From contig JABDLH010000039.1 of the NCBI GenBank assembly GCA_013003145.1, forward strand, positions 1-7,344: a stretch of DNA of 7,344 nt, read 5' to 3'. This document shows positions 1-6,100 of the stretch, one piece after another. A program made the translations under genes and the position numbers. This DNA is from Flavobacteriaceae bacterium. GTDB taxonomy: Bacteria; Bacteroidota; Bacteroidia; Flavobacteriales; Flavobacteriaceae. The notes beneath the pieces were generated by a model, which made no database searches, was not told the origin of the DNA, and worked only from the letters and a program-made list of their open reading frames with translations. The stretch's first letter is position 1; each line of letters opens with the position of its first letter.

Positions 1-34
1 TGAAATACGTGCATTCCACATCCGCATAAGCCAT

Positions 35-60
35 AAAAAAAGCCCCTTGAAAGGGGCTTT
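35..60 (-). terminator. Rho-independent terminator downstream of glmS
   Basis: An inverted repeat pairs 39-48 with 51-60 (AAAGCCCCTT / AAGGGGCTTT). All ten pairs match; a realistic fold is about eight pairs with a small loop around 47-52. Read on the minus strand, the stem is followed directly by seven T (the A run at 35-41), which is the classic intrinsic terminator layout. It begins 23 bases past the glmS stop codon, so it probably ends the leftward transcript. On the plus strand the downstream side is only loosely T-rich, so any activity in that direction should be weaker. The first 34 bases of the window show no recognisable gene. Confidence 0.9.
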
Positions 61-82
61 CTATTATATGGTATACTAAAAT

Positions 83-1930
83 CTATTCTACGGTAACCGA
101 CTTGGCCAGGTTACGGGGCTGGTCTACGTTACAGCCACGCATAACCGCGATATGGTAAGAAAGCAACTGCAGAGGGATAGTCGTCAACAGTGGACTCAGG
201 CTTTCCATGGTCTCCGGCACCTCGATCACGTGATCGGCCAGTTCCCTTACCTGCTCATCTCCTTCGGTAACCACGGCGATGATCTTTCCTTTCCTGGATT
301 TGATCTCCTGTATGTTACTCACTACCTTCTCGTAATGTCCTTTATTAATGGCAATTACCACTACCGGCATATGCTCATCGATCAGGGCGATAGGTCCGTG
401 CTTCATCTCTGCTGCAGGGTATCCTTCCGCGTGGATATAACTGATCTCTTTTAATTTAAGAGCACCTTCCAGGGCAACGGGGAAGTTAAATCCACGTCCC
501 AGGTACAGGCAGTTCTCAGAATCTTTATATACGTCTGCAATGATCTCCACCAGGGAATTAGACTGCAGGGCCTTTTCTACCTTGGCAGGCATATTCTCCA
601 TCTCGGTCAGGAACTCGTGGAACTTGTCCTCGGAGAACATTCCCTTATGCTTGGCCAGTTTCAGGGCCAGCAGGGTCAGTACGGTGATCTGTGTTGTAAA
701 TGCTTTGGTGGATGCCACCCCGATCTCGGGACCGGCATGGGTATAAGCACCGGCATGGGTCTCACGGGCGATGGATGAACCTACTACGTTACATACGCCG
801 AATACGAAAGCACCTTTTTCCTTGGCCAGCTTGATGGCTGCCAAAGTATCTGCGGTCTCCCCGGATTGTGAAATGGCGATCACCACATCATTCTCGGTGA
901 TCACAGGGTTCCTGTATCGGAATTCAGAAGCGTATTCTACCTCTACAGGGATCCTTACCAGGTCCTCGAAAATATATTCGGCTACCAGCCCGGCATGCCA
1001 GGAGGTACCGCAAGCCACCACGATGATGCGGTTGGCATTCAAAAATTTCTCAATGTTCTGGTCTACCCCGGCCATCTTGATGATGCCCTGCTCCGTACGC
1101 AGACGCCCACGGAAGGTATCCTTGATCGCCCTCGGCTGTTCGTAGATCTCTTTCAGCATAAAGTGATCGTAACCACCTTTCTCTATTTCCTCGAGGTTTA
1201 ACTGCAGTTCTTGTACCATTGGGTAGGCGATGGAATCATCCTTGATCTTCCTCAGCTTGATCTCTTTCCCAAGGCGAACAATGGCCATCTCCTCGTCTTC
1301 CAGGTAAACGGATTTGTTCGTAAACTCTATAAATGGTGTAGCATCTGAAGCGATAAAGAATTCGTTCTCACCGATCCCGATAGCCAAAGGGCTACCCAGT
1401 TTGGCAACCACGATCTCATCCGGCTTTTTACGGTCAAAAACCGCGATAGCATAAGCCCCTACCACCTGGTTTAGTGCGATCTGAACCGCTTTCCCAAGCT
1501 TAACGTCTTCCTTCTTCTTTACTTCTTCTATAAGGTTGACCAACACCTCGGTATCGGTATCGGACTGGAATGTATATCCCCTTTTTATCAATTCTTTCTT
1601 AACAGACTCGTAGTTCTCGATGATCCCGTTATGGATGATCACCAGGTCCCCGGAATTGGAATAGTGTGGGTGTGAGTTCACATCATTAGGCACCCCGTGG
1701 GTCGCCCAGCGTGTATGCCCTATTCCCAGGCTGCCTTTAAGGGCGATGTCACTTTCAGCTTTTTTCTTCAGGTCCTCGACCTTTCCCTTGGTTTTGGCAA
1801 GGTTGATGTCGGTTCCGTCATACAGCGCGATCCCGGCACTGTCATAGCCGCGGTACTCCAGGCGCTGAAGCCCTTTCATGATGATGGGATATGCATCCCT
1901 GTGACCTATATATCCTACTATTCCACACAT
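83..1930 (-). CDS. glmS: Glutamine--fructose-6-phosphate aminotransferase (isomerizing), GlmS
   Basis: A 615-residue cytosolic enzyme that converts fructose-6-phosphate and glutamine to glucosamine-6-phosphate and glutamate, the first step toward UDP-GlcNAc for peptidoglycan and lipopolysaccharide. The N-terminal glutaminase domain (about 1-220) starts MCGIVGYIG; Cys2 becomes the N-terminal nucleophile after Met removal. It also shows HTRWATHG (72-79), HNGIIENY (100-107) and SDTDTE (123-128). Two SIS sugar-isomerase domains follow. The first (about 290-430) has CGTS (307-310), SQSGETADT (354-362) and STKAFTTQ (407-414). The second (about 460-600) has EGALKLKEISYIHAEGY (488-504) and KHGP (510-513). 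The C-terminal NLAKSVTVE is the usual family ending. Length matches the roughly 609-residue E. coli enzyme. All key motifs are intact, and the ATG start is fixed by the need for Cys at position 2. It lies 129 bp after the DUF4270 gene, has its own likely promoter box (1980-1987) and ends before a strong terminator. Confidence 0.98.
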   Translation of the reverse strand: MCGIVGYIGHRDAYPIIMKGLQRLEYRGYDSAGIALYDGTDINLAKTKGKVEDLKKKAESDIALKGSLGIGHTRWATHGVPNDVNSHPHYSNSGDLVIIHNGIIENYESVKKELIKRGYTFQSDTDTEVLVNLIEEVKKKEDVKLGKAVQIALNQVVGAYAIAVFDRKKPDEIVVAKLGSPLAIGIGENEFFIASDATPFIEFTNKSVYLEDEEMAIVRLGKEIKLRKIKDDSIAYPMVQELQLNLEEIEKGGYDHFMLKEIYEQPRAIKDTFRGRLRTEQGIIKMAGVDQNIEKFLNANRIIVVACGTSWHAGLVAEYIFEDLVRIPVEVEYASEFRYRNPVITENDVVIAISQSGETADTLAAIKLAKEKGAFVFGVCNVVGSSIARETHAGAYTHAGPEIGVASTKAFTTQITVLTLLALKLAKHKGMFSEDKFHEFLTEMENMPAKVEKALQSNSLVEIIADVYKDSENCLYLGRGFNFPVALEGALKLKEISYIHAEGYPAAEMKHGPIALIDEHMPVVVIAINKGHYEKVVSNIQEIKSRKGKIIAVVTEGDEQVRELADHVIEVPETMESLSPLLTTIPLQLLSYHIAVMRGCNVDQPRNLAKSVTVE

Positions 1931-1979
1931 ATGGTTCTGTTATTTCTTTTTTGAGGTATTCCTATGAAGTTAATACGCG

Positions 1980-1987
1980 CAAAGGTA
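1980..1987 (-). promoter_or_regulatory. Putative Bacteroidota -7 box upstream of glmS
   Basis: The minus strand reads TACCTTTG, an exact match to the Bacteroidota -7 consensus TAnnTTTG, followed by CGCG. A start site four to six bases further on would give a leader of about 45 nt before the glmS ATG at 1930. No convincing TTG -33 element sits 17-23 bp upstream, so the call rests on the -7 box and its position. The 129-bp gap between the DUF4270 stop and glmS also favours a separate promoter. I saw no glmS ribozyme in the leader. Confidence 0.6.
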
Positions 1988-2059
1988 GCAGATATTGTGC
2001 TTACTACCTTAAAATCACGACAATCGCGCACAGATATGCTTTAAAAAGCACAAATTTAC

Positions 2060-3844
2060 CTAGTTGGTTTCTGTGTAGAAGATCTCCAGTTTTAGTTTCT
2101 TGTCTTCGTTAGCCGGTACTTCGCTGCCATACAGCACTGTACCCAGCGGGCTGATCACGGACATCTCCGGGATCTCTCCCATGGTATCACCCGGTAAAAG
2201 CACATCCCTTACCGTAGAAAGCCTGATGTCCGAGGTCAGGGTTAACCCAAGCATGGCGTTCGCTGAATCGCGCACTACGATATTATTGATATGTTCGGTG
2301 ATCCTGATGGTGTATTTCAGGCCTTTATCATCTTCCTCTACCAGGATACCGTCATGGGTCTGCAGCACACCCAGTGGGGTATTCTCTGTTGACACATCAT
2401 TGATGGCATCGTATAAAGGAGCGTTGGTCTCGGCATTGTAGATATAAAGACGAGGCGGCTCGTTGGCGCCGGCCGGTATAGCGGTACGATCTACATAAAA
2501 GACCAGGTTGGCCTCGTTGATGATCCAGTTATTGGCCTTGATCTGGTTGATGAGCGCATCGCCGTTGTCCGTATCAAACAACCTGATATTGGCATAGGTC
2601 CCTGCCCCACCTTTCAGGTATATCCTGGAGGCATTGTTCCCGCTGTCCAAGTCATCAGAAATGGATGCGGGATACGCATCACTGATCAGGGTATTTACAG
2701 CATTCCCGTTTACAGGGCTGGTTCCACCACCGGTCAAAAAGTTCAGGGTGAAACTACTTTCGTTGGCATCATCCTCTTCGTCCGATGCGTTGTCGTATTC
2801 GTACTCTATGGTGATGTTAGAATTAGTCAGGTCTAATAACATCAATAGTTCTTCAGATCCGGGCTCTGCTTCAAAGTGCAGCCCACGGAAAAATTCTTTA
2901 AAATTACTGGAACTCAGTAATTCGGAGCTCCCTTCCTTATCCAGGATGTTCTGCTGGAAAAATGCAGGATCAAGGGCAACACGGATCCCCGGCTGTATAC
3001 GTTCGTCCACGATAGCGGATTCGTCCTCCTCGGTTTCGGGATCATCTTCCTCGAAGATCACGGTCTCTTCTTGTGTAATGCTCACCTGCCCGTCAAACAG
3101 CACTTCCCCCGCAAAAGAGGTGAGGTCCTGGTTGGAGTAATAAGGCTGGGCCTGTTCAAAGTTGGTGTTCGGATCAAGGTCTCTAAGGAAATAGGTAGAG
3201 CGGGTCACTTTCAGGTTAAAAGGAATATCGCGGTTCCCGTAAATGGAATCCAGGTCTACTTTTTTAGGAAAGCTATTCCGTACGGTTTCGGTATCCACGT
3301 CATCGCGTATTCCATCACCATCTGTATCTTCATTCAGCGGGTCTGTTCCACTATTGGTCTCTGCAATATCGGTCAGCGTATCCCCGTCACTGTCACTATT
3401 GGCATCGGTAGGGTCTGCATCAAAAACATCCGGCACCCCATCGCGGTCCTCATCACCGGTATTGTTCTGCTGAAAGGGCATATAAAGGATGACCTCCTTT
3501 ACGGTTTCATTTTCAGATGTAGACTCGTCCTCCTGGCTTTGCGCACCAAAAATGGGGTTTGCATTAGAAAGCTGAACCTGGGTAGTGATCTTGGCGCGGG
3601 TCTGACCGTAAACCGGGTCGTTATATACTCCCAGTTGGTACAATGGTAACTTGTTGGTCTGGGCAGCAACGATATTCCTGTTGTAGGCAAAAACGTCGTA
3701 TACAGCGCGATCCGTATTAAAAGGTTGCCCGCCGGTGACCGTGGCACCAATGGTAGTAGGATCCTCATCACAGGACACCACTAAGGTTAGCGCTATCAGT
3801 ATGGTTAAGGCTGCAAAAATCTTCCCCGGCATAATTCTGTTCAT
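2060..3844 (-). CDS. DUF4270 family lipoprotein with inserted calcium-binding-type repeats
   Basis: I recognise this as a DUF4270 protein, a Bacteroidota family of unknown function; this is from memory of family features, not a search. From the ATG at 3844 it has 594 residues. The N terminus is a lipoprotein signal: basic residues, a hydrophobic stretch (about 11-23), then lipobox VVSC with Cys25, so it is probably lipid-anchored in the envelope. Family-like segments include LDSIYG (198-203), [12 protein letters not shown] (216-227), [10 protein letters not shown] (315-324), IYLKGG (408-413) and, near the end, [25 protein letters not shown] sequence. Between the first beta-rich part and LDSIYG lies an Asp-rich block (131-184) resembling thrombospondin type-3 repeats, described separately. 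Further acidic runs occur at about 265-276 and 354-361. A GTG at 3862, in frame, would add six residues; I prefer the ATG because GTG starts are rarer here and the signal peptide is complete without them. A second ATG at 3832 is also possible. It follows the GT5 gene on the same strand, 116 bp downstream. Confidence 0.87.
   Translation of the reverse strand: MNRIMPGKIFAALTILIALTLVVSCDEDPTTIGATVTGGQPFNTDRAVYDVFAYNRNIVAAQTNKLPLYQLGVYNDPVYGQTRAKITTQVQLSNANPIFGAQSQEDESTSENETVKEVILYMPFQQNNTGDEDRDGVPDVFDADPTDANSDSDGDTLTDIAETNSGTDPLNEDTDGDGIRDDVDTETVRNSFPKKVDLDSIYGNRDIPFNLKVTRSTYFLRDLDPNTNFEQAQPYYSNQDLTSFAGEVLFDGQVSITQEETVIFEEDDPETEEDESAIVDERIQPGIRVALDPAFFQQNILDKEGSSELLSSSNFKEFFRGLHFEAEPGSEELLMLLDLTNSNITIEYEYDNASDEEDDANESSFTLNFLTGGGTSPVNGNAVNTLISDAYPASISDDLDSGNNASRIYLKGGAGTYANIRLFDTDNGDALINQIKANNWIINEANLVFYVDRTAIPAGANEPPRLYIYNAETNAPLYDAINDVSTENTPLGVLQTHDGILVEEDDKGLKYTIRITEHINNIVVRDSANAMLGLTLTSDIRLSTVRDVLLPGDTMGEIPEMSVISPLGTVLYGSEVPANEDKKLKLEIFYTETN
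3293..3454 (-). repeat. Thrombospondin type-3-like Asp-rich repeats within the DUF4270 protein
   Basis: This stretch encodes about 54 residues with three spaced DxDxDG-like units: DEDRDGVPD (131-139), [10 protein letters not shown] (150-159) and [10 protein letters not shown] (173-182), numbered from the ATG at 3844. They are separated by ADPTDAN- and GTDPLNE-type linkers. The DPL/N-D-x-D-x-D-G spacing is typical of thrombospondin type-3 or OmpA-linker calcium-binding repeats, where the acidic side chains bind Ca2+. The block sits between VILYMPF and KVDLDSIYG, so it reads as an insertion in the DUF4270 fold. Calcium binding is inferred from the motif only. Confidence 0.75.
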
Positions 3845-3892
3845 TCGTTCTGTTCTACTCACTGGATATTGCTTTCTGCTGTATGCTCAAAT

Positions 3893-3924
3893 GAAAAGGT
3901 CCGGCCACAGGCCAGTCCTTTTTC
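3893..3924 (-). terminator. Hairpin between the GT5 gene and the DUF4270 gene, possible terminator
   Basis: Arms 3893-3906 and 3910-3924 pair as GAAAAGG plus GGCC on one side with GGCC plus CCTTTTTC on the other. There is one A-A mismatch, one G-T wobble and one extra base, closing on a three-base loop (ACA). The GC core with flanking A and T runs makes it terminator-like in both directions, but the T tract is only four to five bases and is itself in the stem. It lies 37 bases past the GT5 stop codon and could end or attenuate that transcript before the DUF4270 gene, or stabilise the message. Confidence 0.45.
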
Positions 3925-3929
3925 ATGAT

Positions 3930-3941
3930 ACATTATAATGT
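3930..3941. promoter_or_regulatory. Perfect 12-bp palindrome in the GT5/DUF4270 gap
   Basis: ACATTATAATGT is its own reverse complement over all twelve bases. It lies 19 bases past the GT5 stop codon and six bases from the hairpin at 3893-3924. It could be a dimeric regulator site or part of the transcript's 3' structure. It is AT-rich and short, so chance is a real possibility. No known regulator is recognised. Confidence 0.2.
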
Positions 3942-3960
3942 GAATGATTTTTTCAATTCG

Positions 3961-4782
3961 CTAGTTTACGGTCGCGTTCAACACCTTATTGGTGTAGAAA
4001 TCGGCATAAGCCTCTTCAAATTCCTGCAGGGAAACATAAGGAAGCACCGGTTTATCGAGCTTATCAATGTGCTGCTGCAAGTCTTCAGGCAGTTCTTCGG
4101 CGGCTAAAATAACGGCATCAGAAGAATCTACTGCGACTTTTAACAAATTATTATAGGTGGGTTTTTCCAGGAGGGAGATCGCTTCCTCCGGGATGCCGTC
4201 AAAGGCGATTTTAGACATCATCTTCTCATCCAGTTCCCCTTCAAAGCTGCGGCCGTAGACAGAGGTAACGATCTTACTGTCTGCAAACAGCGGTTCGTCC
4301 GCGTATAATTTCTTCAGGTATAACGGAAGTAATGATGCCATCCATCCGTGTACATGGATGATATCAGGGGACCAGTTCAGTTTTTTAACCGTTTCTACGA
4401 CACCTTTGGCAAAAAAGATCGCCCGTTCGTCGTTATCCGGGAACAGGGTTCCGTTCTCATCCGTAAATGTCGCTTTCCTCTTAAAGTATTCCTCGTTATC
4501 AATAAAGTATACCTGTATCCGCTCCTTGGGGATAGAAGCAACCTTGATGATAAGAGGCATGTCCATATCATTGATCACCAGGTTCATCCCGGAAAGCCGG
4601 ATCACCTCGTGAAGCTGATGTCTGCGCTCGTTGATATTCCCATAGCGAGGCATGAAAATACGGATCTGGCCACCGTTGCTGTTGACCATCCTGGGCGTTT
4701 CGTAAGACATTAAGGAAACTTCGTTCTCGGGTAGATAAGGCACTAATTCTGAAGATACAAACAATATCTTTTTACCATTCAT
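3961..4782 (-). CDS. Glycogen/starch synthase-like protein, GT5 N-terminal domain only
   Basis: A 273-residue cytosolic protein that resembles the N-terminal Rossmann half of GT5 glycogen synthases (ADP-glucose to alpha-1,4-glucan). Matching parts are the opening KKILFVSSELVPY (4-16), MPRYGNI (44-50), YFIDNEEYFKRK (92-103), DNDERAIFFAKG (117-128) and, clearest of all, PDIIHVHGWMASLLPLYLK (139-157), the counterpart of the GT5 'PDI-H-HDWH-L-P-YL' segment. Two things are missing compared with a roughly 480-residue active enzyme. The ADP-glucose-binding KxGGL motif expected near residue 15-20 is replaced by a sequence without it, and the whole C-terminal nucleotide-binding half is absent. The stop codon is clean and the tail is not ragged, so it looks like a natural short form rather than a fresh truncation. 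Short GT5 proteins of this kind are common annotations in Bacteroidota. Catalysis is doubtful; it may be a regulatory or binding protein. I am sure of the homology and unsure of the function. It is divergent to panC and upstream of the DUF4270 gene. The ATG start agrees with homologous N termini. Confidence 0.85.
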   Translation of the reverse strand: MNGKKILFVSSELVPYLPENEVSLMSYETPRMVNSNGGQIRIFMPRYGNINERRHQLHEVIRLSGMNLVINDMDMPLIIKVASIPKERIQVYFIDNEEYFKRKATFTDENGTLFPDNDERAIFFAKGVVETVKKLNWSPDIIHVHGWMASLLPLYLKKLYADEPLFADSKIVTSVYGRSFEGELDEKMMSKIAFDGIPEEAISLLEKPTYNNLLKVAVDSSDAVILAAEELPEDLQQHIDKLDKPVLPYVSLQEFEEAYADFYTNKVLNATVN

Positions 4783-4819
4783 AAAAGCTGTATTTTGTTT
4801 AAGGAGGAAAACGTAGGTG

Positions 4820-4827
4820 CAAAATTA
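4820..4827 (-). promoter_or_regulatory. Putative -7 box for the GT5 gene
   Basis: The minus strand reads TAATTTTG, which fits TAnnTTTG. Transcription would start near 4814-4816, giving a leader of about 33 nt before the ATG at 4782. No clear -33 TTG is visible. It faces the panC box at 4859-4866 head to head, with 31 bp between them. This is probably the main promoter of the leftward GT5-DUF4270 pair, since no good box was found directly upstream of the DUF4270 gene. Confidence 0.5.
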
Positions 4828-4858
4828 CAAAAATTATGTAGAATAGCTTTAATTATAG

Positions 4859-4866
4859 TAAGTTTG
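4859..4866 (+). promoter_or_regulatory. Putative -7 box for panC
   Basis: TAAGTTTG fits the Bacteroidota -7 consensus TAnnTTTG and is followed by CACG. A start four to six bases later would leave a leader of about 14 nt before the panC ATG at 4886. No Shine-Dalgarno sequence occurs in that leader, which is A/T-rich instead, as is common in this phylum. The -33 element is not convincing (TTATG at 4834-4838 at best). Confidence 0.55.
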
Positions 4867-4885
4867 CACGCTCTAAATTTGGAAT

Positions 4886-5734
4886 ATGCAGGTTTTTAAA
4901 ACCAAATTTGAACTACGTGATCATCTGGATCAATACCGTGCAAAAAACGTACCCATCGGTTTGGTGCCTACCATGGGGGCCTTACACCAGGGACACCTTG
5001 CGCTGGTTTCCAGGGCTTTGGAGGAAAACGGGGTCGTAGTGGTGAGCATTTTTGTAAATCCCACACAGTTCAATAATGCCGAAGACCTGGCCAATTATCC
5101 CAAGCCACTGCAAAAAGATCTTTCCCTGCTCCAGGAGGTCTCCGGGAACCTGCTTGTTTTTACACCGGAGATAGACGAGATCTATCCGCAAGCGCTGGAA
5201 TCCAAGGAATACGATTTCCAGGGCCTGGATAAAGTGATGGAAGGCGCCTTTCGCCCCGGCCACTTTAACGGGGTAGGTACTATCGTAGAAGCGCTGTTCC
5301 GCACGGTTGAACCCAACAGGGCCTATTTTGGAGAGAAAGACTTTCAACAACTGCAGATCATCAGGAAACTTACAGAAGACCAGGGAATCCCGGTAAGCGT
5401 GATCGGCTGCCCAATTGTCAGGGAAGCCAGTGGGCTGGCGCTCAGCAGCAGGAACACCCGCCTCTCAGACCACAGCAGGCAGGAGGCTTCCTTCATCTAC
5501 GAGATGCTGCAGGCTGCCAAAAGTAAGTTTGGCACGGAAAGTGCGCCTAATATAACAGCTTGGGTAGAGGAGGAGTTCCGCAGAAATCAGCTTTTAGACC
5601 TGGAATACATCCAGATCACAGACGTGGATACTTTGACGCCTGCTAAAGACAAAAAAGACAACACTAAATACAGGGCCTTTATTGCCGCCTATGCCGACGG
5701 AGTTCGGTTGATAGACAATATAGCGCTGAATTAA
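4886..5734 (+). CDS. panC: Pantothenate synthetase (pantoate--beta-alanine ligase), PanC
   Basis: A 282-residue cytosolic enzyme that joins pantoate and beta-alanine using ATP, via a pantoyl-adenylate intermediate, to give pantothenate for coenzyme A. It belongs to the HIGH-type nucleotidyltransferase superfamily. Visible motifs: [10 protein letters not shown] (28-37, the HIGH-like ATP site), FVNPTQF (56-62, pantoate and ATP contacts), DLANYP (67-72), [14 protein letters not shown] (119-132), FGEKDFQQL (148-156) and [12 protein letters not shown] (179-190, the KMSKS-equivalent loop). All are intact and the length is normal for the family. The ATG start places the first beta-strand and HIGH motif at the usual distance. 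It heads the rightward block; the stop codon is 13 bases from panD, whose product supplies the beta-alanine substrate. No panB, which makes pantoate precursor, is seen in the window. Confidence 0.98.
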   Translation: MQVFKTKFELRDHLDQYRAKNVPIGLVPTMGALHQGHLALVSRALEENGVVVVSIFVNPTQFNNAEDLANYPKPLQKDLSLLQEVSGNLLVFTPEIDEIYPQALESKEYDFQGLDKVMEGAFRPGHFNGVGTIVEALFRTVEPNRAYFGEKDFQQLQIIRKLTEDQGIPVSVIGCPIVREASGLALSSRNTRLSDHSRQEASFIYEMLQAAKSKFGTESAPNITAWVEEEFRRNQLLDLEYIQITDVDTLTPAKDKKDNTKYRAFIAAYADGVRLIDNIALN

Positions 5735-5735
5735 T

Positions 5736-5743
5736 TACCTTTG
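5736..5743 (+). promoter_or_regulatory. Putative -7 box directly upstream of panD
   Basis: TACCTTTG, an exact TAnnTTTG match identical to the box before glmS, begins two bases after the panC stop codon and ends four bases before the panD ATG at 5748. If used, transcription would begin at or within a base or two of the start codon, giving a leaderless or nearly leaderless panD message. The nearest TTG upstream (5708-5710) is 25 bp away, slightly beyond the usual 17-23 bp, so the promoter may be weak or fortuitous. Confidence 0.45.
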
Positions 5744-5747
5744 TGCG

Positions 5748-6098
5748 ATGCAAATAGAAGTAGTAAAATCTAAAATACACCGGGTAAAAGTTACCGGGGC
5801 CGATCTCAACTATATCGGTAGTATTACGATTGACGAAGACCTGATGGACGCCGCCAATATCATACAGGGAGAGAAGGTGCAGATCGTGAACAACAATAAC
5901 GGGGAGCGACTGGAAACCTACGCTATTCCCGGCGCTCGCGGTACAGGAGAACTTACCCTTAACGGTGCAGCTGCCCGTAAAGTCGCCGTTGGCGATGTAC
6001 TCATCCTTATCACCTATGCCCGTATGGACATAGAAGAAGCAAAAAAATTCAACCCCTCCTTGGTCTTTCCAAATGAAGAGACCAATCGTTTAGACTGA
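5748..6098 (+). CDS. panD: Aspartate 1-decarboxylase, PanD (pyruvoyl-dependent)
   Basis: A 116-residue proenzyme that decarboxylates L-aspartate to beta-alanine, the second PanC substrate. It cleaves itself between Gly24 and Ser25 in YIGSITID, leaving a pyruvoyl group on the new N terminus of the alpha chain. Residues known to matter in the E. coli enzyme are at matching positions: Lys9, the Gly-Ser pair at 24-25, Arg54, Tyr58 and the NGAAA run at 72-76. The length is close to the E. coli 126 residues, so it is complete. Active PanD is a homotetramer in the cytosol. Self-cleavage in some bacteria is aided by PanZ/PanM; none is visible here. It lies 13 bases after panC and two bases before the membrane protein gene, so it is likely co-transcribed with both, although a separate promoter box precedes it. 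No Shine-Dalgarno sequence is seen. Confidence 0.98.
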   Translation: MQIEVVKSKIHRVKVTGADLNYIGSITIDEDLMDAANIIQGEKVQIVNNNNGERLETYAIPGARGTGELTLNGAAARKVAVGDVLILITYARMDIEEAKKFNPSLVFPNEETNRLD

Positions 6099-6100
6099 TT

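Noticed and set aside
152..1201. Several plus-strand open frames opposite glmS
   Set aside because: They mirror codons of a highly conserved gene with all motifs intact; none shows a family motif or a plausible start region.
2037..2050. Short hairpin TGCTTT/AAAGCA just after the DUF4270 stop as a terminator
   Set aside because: Only six pairs, mostly A-T, a two-base loop and no T tract afterwards; too weak to call.
1931..2059. glmS ribozyme or riboswitch upstream of glmS
   Set aside because: The gap is 129 bp and most of it lies upstream of the likely start site, leaving a leader of about 45 nt, too short for the ribozyme. I saw no matching core.
2634..3649. Long plus-strand open frames opposite the DUF4270 gene
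   Set aside because: Their translations are Ser/Ile/Val-rich and low in pattern, as expected for the complement of an Asp/Glu-rich gene. They overlap each other and a well-supported gene, and no promoter or start context was seen.
4801..4843. AAGGAGG on the plus strand followed by a GTG and a nine-codon frame
   Set aside because: It resembles a Shine-Dalgarno sequence, but it lies upstream of the panC promoter box, the peptide is tiny and featureless, and this phylum seldom uses such sites. On the minus strand the region is the GT5 leader.
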